Assembly: GCA_948099385.1 (NCBI GenBank) | Contig: CANUEZ040000140.1 | Location: forward strand, 2,790,001-2,854,000 | Direction: 5' to 3' | DNA from: Fasciola hepatica | Taxonomy: Eukaryota > Platyhelminthes > Trematoda > Plagiorchiida > Fasciolidae | Length of the DNA: 64,000 nucleotides | Part shown: positions 11,447-22,292 of the stretch, piece by piece | Layout: every line of letters begins with the position of its first letter | Numbering within the stretch: position 1 is the first letter of the stretch | Made by a program: the position numbers and the translations under genes | Notes under the pieces: generated by a model | Told to the model about the DNA's origin: nothing | The model's database searches: none | The model's input: only the letters and a program-made list of their open reading frames with translations

Positions 11447-12754
11447 TCAGGCAATTGCTGTAAAAACACTTGAGAACATGCTCAGGAGTTGTTGCAGAAT
11501 CGCCAGAGGCAGCTGGTTTTGGGTTTGAGGAGGGGGAAAGAGGGGGATTTGAGGATGGAAAGGTCCTGGGAGAGTCGGGGGCTGAAGATATTGGGGGGCT
11601 AGAGGGTAAGCAGACTGCTGGGGGGACCGGTAGGTTTTGATGTCTAGTAACCTGGGGGGTATCAATCCAGGTGGACGGCCTACATCCTTCGGTCTCCGAA
11701 AAGGGTGGGCTGCCTTTCGTGGTTTGCCCTTCTGCGCACTGCTTGATGCCCTATTCAGAGTTCTGTTGTTGAAGAGCTTATTTTTCATGACAGCACCAGA
11801 TATATTATCTGGTGCTTTAACCTCCTCACTGCTTCTTTCAGTAGAAACAGATTGCAGGTTCATGTCTAGGCTCAAGGATGAGTGAGTCTCGTCCGTTGAA
11901 ACAGTCTTGTTGGCTATGATGGGGCCTGGGATGCTTTTCGTAGGCGACAGATGTTTAGTGGCACTAGGCCTACTACTGGGAGTACTTTCGGCGATGGGAA
12001 ATGGTGTCAGTAGGGAAGCGAGGGATGGTGGGCATGCAGCTCGGTCCTCAAGGCGAGTTACCTGGACAACTGGCAGCACTCTGAGCTTAGGATCAGCTTT
12101 TTGTGGGATTTTTGGCTTAGCCTTCTCACTGCGGAGCCTCAGATGAAGTGGCTTATCAATGGATACGCCCTTGAGCCCTTTAATTTCTTCCTTGAGCTTT
12201 GCGGCCAAGGAAACAATTCGTTTGGCTGCATCTGTGGAACCCATTACAATGAGAATACCGTGAACCCGGTTGGTGCGTTTGGTTACCAACCAAGTGGACC
12301 GACCTTTAAGTGGGAAAGGGAGCTTAAGGCGGTTAAACACCTGGGCGTAGGTGTCATGAGGGTGATCTGAACTGAGGAAGCGGCCCCAAAGGATGACTCG
12401 CTTGGAGCAATTCTCGGTATCTTGTAAAATCTTGGCGGCGTCAAGAATTTGCTGCTCAGAAACTCTACAAACCTGATCGGCTGCCTGGGACACCGGGAGG
12501 GATTTGATTACCAAACTCCTCAGGCTGGACAGCTCATCCTTAAGGGTGTGGACGGTGGCCCTTAACTCGGCTATCTCTGCAGCCTGACTTTGGACTGCAC
12601 ATTTTAGTGCATCCGTTGCCAGCGCATTATGAAGGACCGTTTCGTCCGGATTGAGGAGTGAGGCATTGGCCACGGAGGGGGAATCGCACTGCCTCATGGG
12701 GAAAGTAGCCTCATCTGAGCAAGCGGTTATATCAATGGTGGGGGGCATTGACAT
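11447..12754 (-). CDS. ORF1 of the CR1-like element (RNA-binding/chaperone-type protein, 435 codons)
   Basis: The ORF is uninterrupted and ends where the ORF2 frame is already open. The N-terminal third has a probable coiled coil (QSQAAEIAELRATVHTLKDE, about residues 53-85), usual in non-LTR ORF1 proteins that form multimers on element RNA. A central region (about residues 118-200, VILWGRFLSSDHPHDTY, then RVHGILIVMGS) could be an RNA-binding fold, but no clear motif is seen. The C-terminal part is basic and proline-rich. The start chosen is the first ATG of the frame, MSMPPTIDIT. Confidence 0.75.
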   Translation of the reverse strand: MSMPPTIDITACSDEATFPMRQCDSPSVANASLLNPDETVLHNALATDALKCAVQSQAAEIAELRATVHTLKDELSSLRSLVIKSLPVSQAADQVCRVSEQQILDAAKILQDTENCSKRVILWGRFLSSDHPHDTYAQVFNRLKLPFPLKGRSTWLVTKRTNRVHGILIVMGSTDAAKRIVSLAAKLKEEIKGLKGVSIDKPLHLRLRSEKAKPKIPQKADPKLRVLPVVQVTRLEDRAACPPSLASLLTPFPIAESTPSSRPSATKHLSPTKSIPGPIIANKTVSTDETHSSLSLDMNLQSVSTERSSEEVKAPDNISGAVMKNKLFNNRTLNRASSSAQKGKPRKAAHPFRRPKDVGRPPGLIPPRLLDIKTYRSPQQSAYPLAPQYLQPPTLPGPFHPQIPLFPPPQTQNQLPLAILQQLLSMFSSVFTAIA

Positions 12755-12870
12755 TATTCAGGATCCAGTCAGCACAGATAAAGATAAACTTAAATGGAGG
12801 AGGACGAGCTGTGTGTTCTAAAAATTTCAAAAACAGCTACACTCACCGAGGGAGACGACCGCACCGCTGG

Positions 12871-13225
12871 TGTACCGCAGTTCAGTTCAGTTTTCAAATA
12901 GAGTGGTACCCTATTGGAATAAGCTCCCGGGGGAGGCCGTAAATACCACAACAGTGAAGGCTTTTAAGAAAGCAGTAGACCTATGTTGGGTGGCAGTATA
13001 CCGCGAGTTTTGTTAATCAGCTTGTAGGGTCAGATGCAATTTACTTATTTTTTCCACCCTACTCTGCCAGGGCTGATACTGCACAAAGTTTCTGCCTATC
13101 AGAAAAAGAGAATCACGCAGTGTTGGGAGCTACGGAAACCATCCGACAACACAACTATCTGGACACACGGTTGGCTCTAGCCACACCAAGTCCTGTGCAA
13201 ACTGAACTGAACTGAACTGAACTGA
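12871..13225 (+). pseudogene. C-terminus and 3' end of a CR1-like element, with a TGAAC tail
   Basis: From about 12896 the + strand encodes NRVVPYWNKLPGEAVN and AFKKAVDLCW, then a stop near 13014: the extreme C-terminus seen in CR1-like proteins. A 3' untranslated region follows, and then five TGAAC units (13200-13225). The same 3' region occurs at 7430-7556. Only the last 40 or so codons survive. Confidence 0.7.
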
Positions 13226-13551
13226 AGGTCAATACAGACTTTTGCTGTTGTGCGGGCACGGAGGGATCATTGTTACCGTATATTGCAGCGGACAGGCTGT
13301 CGGCATCCCTGTTATTGTTCCACTAATAGAGTTTTCCCTTCTTTTGTGTTTTACGGGTCGAATACAAGCGAATCCCACGGAGGAACACTGATCTTTGCAT
13401 ACTATAATCAGGCAACCCTGCCAACGGCACGAAATAGATTGAGAGGTTGTGTCATTGAGCGACTTTGGTGCATTGTGACCGGCATTAATCCTGCGAAATG
13501 GTCTACCGAATGAGATGTCCCCATAAACCGAATGCTCCTAGTTTGTGTGTG
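13226..13551. other. Unassigned stretch
   Basis: I see no gene or repeat with a recognisable relative in the window here. Confidence 0.5.
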
Positions 13552-16500
13552 ACGAAGGGGTTAATAGCGCTGTGGATCAGACTTTTGAGTCAAAGGCCCC
13601 GGTTAGGGTTCCACAGGAAAAACCCGTTCTGTGGTGTGAGCAGCTGCGAAGTATAGTTCACACCCAAGCCTCCAGTATCTTTTCTGTAAAGGGTCTGACC
13701 AATTTTCCTTCTTTTATCATAAGATCGATGCAAAACGCCGCGGGTAATTGCAGCAGTGATGAAGGCAGTAGTTCAGGAGTTGGGTATAAATCAAACGCAT
13801 TTCCTAAGCCTAAATAATCACTTCGATTCGTTGCTTTTGACGTCCGCACACTATGTCAGATAAGACAACAGGCTGCCCTCGCTAAAACACTATACACTCC
13901 TAAAATGGATGTGTGCTGTCTCCGAAACACGCAAACAAGACCCCACTTCTGTGATCACTCTTCGCACCCCAGATACAACCTCACTCTCTCGCCTCACTCT
14001 TCGCGTTTCGGGCGATTCAGTATCTAGAGCTCGTGGTCAAGCTGACGTTGGGATTGCTTTGAGCATGAGAGCTGAGCGCGCACTGCTTGACTGGATTCCA
14101 GTCATCAGTCGTCTGTGTGCAGTTCGGTTGGACGGTTCTGTTCGTGTCAACAACAACAAACTTAAGCGCCGATGCTTGTTCGTCGTGTCTCTGCATGCGC
14201 CCACTGACTGCAGTTCCTCCGAGACCAAGGAGGAATTCTACCATTATTTGTCTCAGCTGGTTCGAAGCGCACGTTCAACGGACATGGTGGTCATTCCTGG
14301 GGATTTCAACATCCAATGTTGACAGTTCGGGAGATTCCAAAAGGCACATCGAAGGCCCATTTATTTTGCCAGCCGATCGTACCGATAACGGCGATCGTCT
14401 TATTCAGAGGTGTTCTGATCACAGGTTGTTTATGGCAAGTACGCACTTCTGCTATAAGAAGCGGCATAGACTCACATGACGTCCTCCTACGTCTTCACAA
14501 CGTTGTACTCAGATTGGCTGTATTGTGATTTGTCACCGCTGGTGTGGATCATTTGAATATCCTCGTTTTTTTGGTCCAAACCAGTGGACTCAGATCAAGC
14601 CTTGGTACGTGCTCGCTTCCGTTTACGTCTAATCCGTGGTCGCACGAACATAAATGCCATCCGTCCCGCACAATTGCTTTTAAAAGATAACCAGCTACAT
14701 CATTTCTAGATGAAGCTGTCTGCGCAGTTATCGATGCAGCCAGATGTTCATGACCCAAATGAATGTTGGAAACAGATCAAGGAAGCCTTGTATGCCGCTT
14801 CAAATGCCATCCAGAACTCTGGTTCAAGTCGGTCTCACAAACGATGGATATCTTCGACATCAGTTGCTCTGTTGGATACTCGCAGATCCGGCCCTCCAGA
14901 TTCCACATTCAATGAAATGCGTAAATCCTTTAGATGTCAACTGACTAGGAGCCTGAGAAATGACCGTTAGCAGTAGTGGATTGCGAAATGTATGGAAAAA
15001 GAGAAGGCTACGCTTACCGCCAACGCTCGTAGCCTTTTCCGTTTGATTAGGGACACAGGTCAGCGGAAACTCGGCGTAAGTGAGTTAATTAAGGAATTCG
15101 ACGGCTCACTGATCCACTCTCATGGATGTCGTCTGGATCGTTGGGCAGAGCACTTTAGGGAGCAATTTGGTTGACCCACTTATACACTGGACCTTCGGAA
15201 TATAGCTGCCAGGGAAACGATGCAGATAGATTTCACTTCTCCGTCAGGAATGAAAATTAGGCGGGAGATAAGTTACTTGAAAAGGTGAAAAGCTGCTGGA
15301 CCGGATGGGTTGTCTCCATCTTTCTTCGAGGATGGGGGCAAAACTTTTGTTTCAGAGTTAACAAAACTCCTCCGGGTAATTCGGGATAGCAAGCAGACTC
15401 CCAGGGATTGGCGTGAATCGGTGATTGTGCCGATTTGCAAGAAAGGTGACCGATCCTCTAGTGAAAACCACAGAGTAATTATCTTGGTAAGTATCGCATC
15501 TAAACTGATCACCGATCTTATTCTCCACCGATTATCCAGTACCCGCGAGATGTGTACGCGTGAGAATCAAGCCGGTTTCAGACCTGGTCGGGATTGTATC
15601 GACCATATCTTCATTCTTCGACAAACCTTAGAGCACAGACACATCTTCCGTAGGCTCATAATATGTCTTTCTTGATCTGAAAGCGGCGTTCGACTCAGTT
15701 GACCGCACGGTTCTCTGGCGCGGCCTCTCATTGAAGGGTGTGTCAGAGAAATTTATTTCTCTTTTCCAATACCCGTATGCAAACAGCGAAGCCGAGTTCG
15801 TGCTTACGGCGATCATTCCCCCGAGTTCACCACAGAAAGTGGTATTCGTCAGGGTTGCTCTCTTTCAGCCTTCCTCTTCAATTTTGTGATTGATTTGATT
15901 CTCGAGATGGCCCTATCGTCATGTGAGAATGGCGGCATTGATCTTTGTTCAGGCAGTAAACTGTTTGACTTGGAATATGCGGACGACATTGTTCTTCTGA
16001 GTGAAGATCCAGGTAAGTTGCAATCTCTCTTAGATAGCCTCAACAACAGTGTAGCAATGTTTCGAATGCGTTTTGCACCTTCAAAGTGTAAAATGTTGCT
16101 GCAGGACTTGATTGTCTCAACATCAAACCTCTACTTGGTAGGGGAAGCTCTATCTGAAGTGGATAAATGTTTTTACCTGGATAATTACATCTCACCAGAT
16201 GGACAGATAACGGATGAAGTGTCATTGCGTACACAGAGAGCGTGTTTGGCTTTTGCCAACCTCCGTCATCTGTGGCGTTGGCGTGACATTCGATTGTCTG
16301 TTAAGGGTAGAGTGTACAATGCGGTGGTTAGGTCCGCTCTTTTATACAGTTCAGACACATGGCCGTTAAGAGTGGAAGATAGACGAACATTGTTGGTGTT
16401 CAAGCATCGATGTCTCCGTACCATTGCCCGAATATGGTGGGAACACCGTATCAGCAATGCTGAGTTTCGGCGAAAGGTGTTGGGAACCAGATGTCATTCT

Positions 16501-16963
16501 GTGGATCAAGTACTGAATCTAAACAGGTTAAGGTGATTGGGACATGTGTTACGCATACCCACGGATAGACTTCCCCAGCATACGCTGTTCTGTGAGGCAG
16601 GTAGTGATTGGAAGGTAGGTCGAGGTGGTCAGTGCATGACATGGCGAAAAGGTATGAAGGCCTTGACCAGTGGACTTGGTCAAGTAGAACGTGTTAGACT
16701 TCCAGGTCGGGGTCCACTTGATCCACCTACGAAATGGTTGGAAACATTAGGTGATGTGACTAGGTGTCGCGGTCATTGGCGTAGCTTTATTCAAACTCTT
16801 TCCTAGTCCTCTTCATTTCTGCTTGATACTTTGACATTTTTGGGTCTTTTTCATTATGATTCTTTTCTTTTTGCCCCTTACTGGACGATGCTGGATAATA
16901 GCACTCGAAATCGGAGCACAGAAGTGCGAGGTAATGGTTGAATTAACTGAAAGTGACTGATCT
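13552..16963 (+). mobile_element. RTE-type non-LTR retrotransposon, RTE-A copy 1
   Basis: The copy begins where similarity to the 5' region of RTE-A copy 4 (minus strand, 46.1-46.5 kb) begins, near GTGGATCAGAC. It ends in the family's 3' tail (GGTTGAATTAACTGAAAGTG, about 16963). The order is 5' untranslated region, endonuclease, reverse transcriptase and C-terminal region. RTE-A copy 2 (32.2-34.0 kb) is almost identical over the shared 1.8 kb. Confidence 0.85.
13909..16806 (+). pseudogene. RTE-A copy 1 endonuclease-reverse transcriptase, broken ORF
   Basis: The N-terminal frame (13909-14322) gives an APE-type endonuclease: CAVSETRKQDP, GVGIAL-like VGIALSMRAERALLDWIP, then VIPGDFNIQC. The middle is scrambled by frameshifts (14330-15300). 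The reverse transcriptase resumes at 15310 (RESVIVPICKKGDR, AGFRPGRDCIDH) and, after two further frameshifts near 15665 and 15785, runs through FNFVIDLILEMA, the catalytic YADDIVLLSED (near 15980) and MRFAPSKCKML to a stop at 16534. The usual C-terminal block follows past that stop (LGHVLRIPTDRLPQHTLF, RGPLDPPTKWLETL). Endonuclease and polymerase normally act together in target-primed reverse transcription; this copy cannot make a full protein. Confidence 0.88.
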
Positions 16964-17029
16964 GCCTTTTGCGACTACTGCATATTATAGCGACCAGTGT
17001 GTCAAGAATCAGCCAGAGAAGTAGTATGG

Positions 17030-17548
17030 CCACGTGCAGTTCAAAACCTGGTCCGGACGGTATTCCACTCGCCTTCCTGAAAATATATGCCTCATAGTTG
17101 GCACAAATTTTCCGTCATCTTTTCTTGCCTTTCTTTTCAGTCTGATAGGTTTCCCGCCCCATATAAAGAAGCCGTAATTTTTCCTGTTCGCAAACAACGA
17201 GTCCTCCGATCCGAACAACTATAGTCCTATTTTCCTAACTTCTGTTATTTCTGAAGTCATGAAGACCAAAAATTCCGACCAGTTGCGACCGTTTCTCGAA
17301 CGTGAGGGACTGCTAAGCGATCGTCAATACCGGTTCCAAAGTCGTCGTTCCACGGATGATCTATTAGCACTCCTGATCAGCGACACTCGATAGCCACGGA
17401 GAAACACATCTGGTCTCACGAGGCATGTCGAAAGCTTTTGACTGTATCTGGCACAATGGTTTACTGTCTAAATTGCCCACTTTTGTGTCTCTCCCAGCCC
17501 TTGCCTTCAGTACGCCAAATTCTCTCAGTAACCGGGCCACCGTCGTTC
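17030..17548 (+). pseudogene. Jockey-like reverse transcriptase, segment 1 of 3
   Basis: Across several frames this segment reads as the fingers and palm of a Jockey/CR1-type reverse transcriptase: SKPGPDGIPLAFLK, a KQR-RSEQL-like block, DQLRPFLEREGLLSDRQY, STDDLLALLISDTR, and KAFDCIWHNGL. It stops at GTGCCGATGGGAC (17549-17561), the target site of the RTE-B insertion, and resumes at 21415 in the middle of the same protein. Many stops and frameshifts make it a relic. Confidence 0.8.
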
Positions 17549-17561
17549 GTGCCGATGGGAC
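17549..17561. repeat. Target-site duplication of RTE-B, left copy
   Basis: GTGCCGATGGGAC is repeated exactly at 21402-21414, directly after the RTE-B tail, and the flanking Jockey-like coding sequence rejoins across it. Confidence 0.92.
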
Positions 17562-20500
17562 GAGATTGCACCTTGACGTGGTGTGATGGCTTGCGCTCCT
17601 CTATGACCCAAAGAGCTATACAGGATGGCTTCCTTAAGCCGGAGATGCAATCATACCTGACAGGTCAATGGGTAGAGGTCAGACGAAGTCCAGTCTCCTG
17701 GTCCTCCAGGTTGGGGGTTGATTTGAGCTGGCAACTCAGTCGGAAAAATCAGTGGAAGAATAATTGATCCAAGCAAATGGGCTTCCACTAAGCCATCCCG
17801 CTGCCTTGCGGATAAGTTCTTGTTAGAACTAAAGGATTTGGATGAGGACCCTAATCGTTCTCCTGCTTTGTGGCTGGATACCCTAGCAGTACCCGTCCAA
17901 CATCTCCCATGAACTGCACGACTACAAAGAATTCCATACTGCATCGGTCGTCGCGCAGGATAATCAGGACCGCGCTGCCCATTGCATCGAGCGGGGTGGG
18001 TAGTGATAAGTGTGCTACTGCTCAGAGTTCCCTTTCTTTTATTCAACCTTTATCTTCTGTCCCTAACCATCCCTCTTTGCTCCATCTATCCACTCATGAT
18101 GTTCCGACTGATAACACGGCCGATACTCGCAACGATTCACTGTCAAATAGTGTCGGGAACAATCCTCTGTCTGGTAACTCACATTTTGTCAAGCCTCGTC
18201 AGCCTGTGAATCTCGGCTCGTTCAACGTGCGTACACTCATGCAGGCTGGTCAGCAGGCGTGCCTAGCCCTCACAATAAATTCTCTGAAGATTGATGTCTG
18301 CTGCTTAAGTGAAACGCGTATCCAGGATTCGACCAGTGTAATTCAACTAACTGCTCCTGGTATCTCATCGAGGTATATTCTGCGCACCTCAGGAGACGAA
18401 GCAGCTAGAGCCGTGGGTCAACGTGGTGTAGGAATTGTCTTGACTGAGAAGGCTGAGGATGCCCTTTTAGACTGGATCCCTGTTAACAGTCGTTTGTGTG
18501 TTGTGAGACTCCAAGGGTCAGTTGGCGTTCGAAAGGATAGTTGTGTTAAGCGCAATTTGTTTGTGATCTCGGCGTACGCCCCAACGGACTGCAGCTTAGA
18601 CTTGCAGAAAGATGAGTTCTATGATGCCCTCTCCACTCTCGTTCGCATTAGTAAAGGTTCCGACATTGTAGTGCTAGCTGGTGACTTCAATGCACAAGTT
18701 GGCAAACTTAGTGTGTCAGAGGCCTGTTTAGGTGGGCGTTGTGCTTTACCAGCTCAGCGTACAGATAACGGGATGGACTTCTCCAGTTGTGTGCAGACAA
18801 TCGATTGTTCTTGTCTAGCACCAATTTCCGACACAGCTCGCGTCGCACAGCGACATGGCGCTCTAACTCTACAGATACTTTTAGTCAAATTGACCATATC
18901 GCCGTAAGCTACCGGTGGCGCAGTTCTGTTCAGAACTGTAGATCTTACTGGTCCACTTACGTAGAGTCGGACCATGCCTTAGTTTTAATGCGATTATCTC
19001 CCCAGCTCCATGGTCATCGTCGCAAACCGCAAACCGGATTAGCCGTGCAACGTTTGTGTGATCCAGAAGTCCGCACCCGTTATGAGCAGAAGTTAGCACA
19101 TGAGCTAGGATCTACGACGAACAGTAATGTAGATGAGCATTGGTCTCATATCAAACAGGCGATGCACGTTGCAGCAGGTTTCGCCTGTGGTCCTAGATCC
19201 GTTGTCCATCAAAGACACTGGATCTCGCAAGAGTCGTTGAGTATAATGGAGCAAAAACGTCAGCTTTCGAACCGTAAGGAGATGAATAAGATGCGGAGAA
19301 AGCTGCAAAGACAAGTTACGAAAAGCCTTAAGAATGATCGCGAAAATTGGTGGGTCAAGGTAGCCGAAGAAATGGAAATAGCAGCTGCTTCAGGTAACAG
19401 TCAAAGACTGTTCAAACTTATTCGTGACACCGGTGGACGGCGAACTCAGGTCAGTGAAACGATTTGGGATAGAAATGGAGAACCCATCCAAAGCAAACAG
19501 AAAAGGCTTGACCGATGGGCCGAGTACTTCAAGGAACAGTTTAGCTGGCCGCACGCTAGTGTAGTTACTCCCGTGTCAACAACTGTGACTCCTTGGTTGG
19601 TATCACTTGAGCCCCCATCGGAAGTAGAAGTAGAGTCATGTATTCGATTACTAAGGCGGGGGAAAGCGGCAGGTCCCGACGAACTTCCCCCAGTTCTTTT
19701 CAAACTGGGTGGTGAGGCGTTGATGAAATCACTTACCGCCTTGCTCCGTGACATTTGGAACGAGGAGCGTATTCCGTTGATATGGAGTGAGTCATTGATT
19801 GTTCCCATCTTCAAAAAGGGAATACGCAATGACTGCAGTAATCATCGTGGGATTAGCTTAATTCCGATAGTCACCAAAGTATTAGCTTCGATTTTGCTGC
19901 ATCGTCTTACACCGGCTCGCTAGAGGAATGTCCACGAACAGCAGGCAGGATTCCGCCCAGGTCGAGGATGCATCGACCATATTTTTACTCTTCGCCGACT
20001 ACTTGAACCGCGTCACACGCACCGCCGACCGACAATAATGATTTTCTTAGACCTGAAAGGCGCCTTCGATTCAGTTGATCGAACATCGCTTTTCAGTACT
20101 CTTCATGGAAAAGGTATGCCCCAGAAGTTCGTGAACCTAATGAGATCATTGTATTCTCATACTTCTGGCCGCGTTAGGGTTTACGGTGAACTATCCGGTC
20201 GGTTCGAAACGACCAGTGGTGTTCGACAGGGATGCCCTTTGTCTCCATTCCTGTTCAACTTCGTCATGGACGAAATAATGGAGAGTGCGCAGAAAAATCT
20301 TCAGGATGTAGGCGTCGAACTAGGAGATAGTGAAAAGCTATGTGACCTGGATTACGCAGACGACGTTGTCTGCTTGTTCGAATCCACGGAACATGCTCAG
20401 CGTACACTAGATAATCTCGCAAGAGCTGTAGCTCCATTCGGCATGCGCTTTGCACCTTCAAAGTGCAAGGTGATGTTACAAGACTGGACGTCAACAATTC

Positions 20501-21401
20501 CGAGCTTGATGCTCGATGGGGAGGTGCTGGCAGTTGTCGACCACTTCACCTACCTCGGTAGCTGCGTGACGACGGATGGGAGCACAGTAGTAGAGGTAAG
20601 TACGCGGATATCCAAGGCTCGAGCGGCGTACGCTGGACTGAAGCACTTGTGGCGCCGACCTGACATTTCACTGAAGTTGAAAGGCGGTGTATACTGTGCT
20701 GCAGTGCTTTCAGTTTTGTTGTATGGTTGCGAAACTTGGAGTCTGCGTGCTGAAGATATTCGTCGTCTCGAGGTTTTCGACCATCGATGTTTACGTAGTA
20801 TCGCTAGGATTGGGTGGAATAGCCGAGTAAGCAACGATGAGGTCAGAAAGCGAGTATTGGGTACTAGTTCAGAGAACGTTCTGTCACAGCGTATTTAGCT
20901 TAGTAGACTACGTTGGTTGGGACACGTGTTATGTATGGCAAGCACACGTCTACCGTACCGTGTCCTATTCTCCGTTCCTCCTAGGGAGTGGAAAAGACCA
21001 CGTGGAGGTCAACAGATGACGTGGCAGCGAGGAATGAGAAAATGTACAGCAGACTTAGGAAAAGTAGGTGCTTCACGTCTTCGTGGTTGGGGTCCAAAAG
21101 ATCCGTCTACCAGTTGGCTGGAGACACTGAAGGATATGGCTGCGAACCGCGAGCAGTGGCGATCGTGTTGTCACTTTCTATCGAGTCAGAATGATTGGTC
21201 GATGTGCGTTTGTACAGTTAGACTGTGTATTCCGTGTGTTGGCTACTAGGGCATTCTTTCCTTTTGCTACCCGTGTAGGTCCACTCCCTGTTCATCTTGT
21301 ATATTCATACTTTCTAATTCAGCGTGCAACATGGTGAGAAGGGCAGTGGTCAGTGGGGTTTGCCCTACTGTTTAACGTTGTACGATGATGATGATGATGA
21401 T
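17562..21401 (+). mobile_element. RTE-B, full-length RTE-type retrotransposon
   Basis: Both ends are defined by the 13-bp target-site duplication. The element starts at GAGATTGCACC, carries a roughly 300-bp 5' region, an endonuclease-reverse transcriptase ORF and a 3' untranslated region, and ends in a GAT repeat tail (21384-21401), usual for RTE elements. The first 140 bp or so closely match the 5' end of RTE-A elements although the two protein families differ widely. The 3840-bp length fits a full-length RTE. Confidence 0.92.
17870..21249 (+). pseudogene. RTE-B endonuclease-reverse transcriptase, three lesions
   Basis: The protein order is complete: endonuclease (LGSFNVRTLMQAGQQACLA, CCLSETRIQDS, VVLAGDFNAQVG), linker, reverse transcriptase (LIVPIFKKGIRND, AGFRPGRGCIDHIFTLRR, FLDLKGAFDSVDR, VRQGCPLSPFLFNFVMDEIM, catalytic YADDVVCLF near 20355, MRFAPSKCKVML) and the C-terminal RTE block (LGHVLCMASTRLPYRVLF, WLETLKDMAANREQW). 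Only three lesions break it: a single-base-type frameshift near 18780 in the endonuclease, an in-frame TAG at 19921-19923 just before the AGFRPGRG motif, and an in-frame TAG at 20896-20898 before the C-terminal block. The reading frame is the same on both sides of each TAG. Readthrough is conceivable but mutation is the simpler reading. Confidence 0.92.
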
Positions 21402-21414
21402 GTGCCGATGGGAC
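21402..21414. repeat. Target-site duplication of RTE-B, right copy
   Basis: Exact 13-bp match to 17549-17561. Confidence 0.92.
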
Positions 21415-21615
21415 ACAACCACAGCCTTTTCCCGTGAAGGCTGGCGTTCCTCGAAGTTTTGTACTTTAGCTCACTCTGCTTTTCATTGTTGATCTCTAAG
21501 CCACCACTTCCAACCCCATCCACGTCTTCGTTTATGATGATATCCTACAATACTCCCTTTCATATCCCACCTCTCACCTTGCCACCGCAAACATCGACCG
21601 TGATGGTAATGCTCT
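21415..21615 (+). pseudogene. Jockey-like reverse transcriptase, segment 2 of 3
   Basis: Directly after the RTE-B duplication the palm of the Jockey-like protein resumes: PFPVKAGVPRSFVL (the GVPQ motif region), an L-F-VDL block, TSNPIHVFVYDDI (a decayed YADD-type motif) and SHLATANIDRDGNAL. It is then cut by the Ty3/gypsy element near 21616 and resumes at about 27241. Confidence 0.75.
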
Positions 21616-21795
21616 TGTAACATCTTGTAACATCCGGGAGGAAGTGAGAAGATAGGAGACCTAGATATTAGGCTTTATTCTACAAATGCATGCAGCATGG
21701 GAGCTGAAATTCATAGAAAGCATTTGATGAGCTAATGGCACAAAGGGGGCTTATTAGGTACACAGCTGACGAGACAGTGAGTAATATACCGCATT
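21616..21795 (-). repeat. Candidate 3' LTR of the Ty3/gypsy element
   Basis: It shares about 165 bp with 27065-27236: GAAGTGAGAAGATAGGAG, ATTAGGCTTTATTC, GCTGAAATTCATAGA and CTGACGAGACA. The outer edge is uncertain because TGTAACATC occurs twice in tandem (21616 and 21626). Confidence 0.65.
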
Positions 21796-22019
21796 ATACC
21801 CAGCTGGTTTTTATTGGTGTAATGAAGATCACGATGCGTATTAAATGATTTTTTATGCTTCTCGATTAAGAAGATTGTTGCTTTTCGTGTAAAGATAATA
21901 AATCTGTGCAAGTGTCTACAGGAAATAAAGATATCTGAGTATCAGAAGATAGGTCTGACTCGTTTGGTGGACTTGTCTATGATTACGTTGGGCTTATCGT
22001 TGGTGGTGCTTCTAGTTGA

Positions 22020-22292
22020 ATTTTTTTTATTACATGCTTGCACGAGTGCAGTGGAAGGGGCAATCACCCTATAGCCACAATGGCCTGCTGCACTATTGGG
22101 GATAACCGGCAACCAAACTCCGCGACTTGGAATGGCGAAGAATCACATACGGCCTCAATAGCTCAGGTATGGTAACGACTGGACGACAGTGGATTACTTT
22201 CTACCACCAAAATAACCGGTGATGGCGGAGATTCGAACCTCGGACCTTCGAGGTAGTAAGCCAACGCTCCAAACCACTCGACGACCACCGGG
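22020..22292 (-). mobile_element. tRNA-derived SINE inserted in the gypsy integrase
   Basis: On the minus strand a tRNA-like head (about 22292-22219) carries an A-box-like GTCGAGTGG and a B box AGGTTCGAATC. An unrelated body and a short A-rich tail follow, ending near 22020. The insertion interrupts the integrase frame after the YESLDPAS residues. Body relatives occur at 27713-27849 (+) and 29527-29660 (-). Being polymerase III-type elements, they code for no protein. Confidence 0.8.

Larger units (their letters stand above)
8700..12870 (-). mobile_element. CR1-like non-LTR retrotransposon, two ORFs, near full length
   Basis: On the minus strand the element has ORF1 (12754-11447), ORF2 with endonuclease and reverse transcriptase (11444-8725), and a 14-base A run (8700-8713 read as T on the + strand) about 10 bases after the ORF2 stop. 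Target-site duplications were not found by eye, so the 5' end near 12870 is approximate. A related broken copy on the + strand lies at 6560-7060. Confidence 0.85.

Noticed and set aside
12140..12370. 89-codon and similar + strand ORFs over 9.3-12.4 kb
   Set aside because: They are antisense shadows of the CR1-like ORF1 and ORF2.
21763..21775. CTGACGAG in both gypsy LTRs (also near 27203)
   Set aside because: It looks like a hammerhead core but has no stem II hairpin or GAAA after it.
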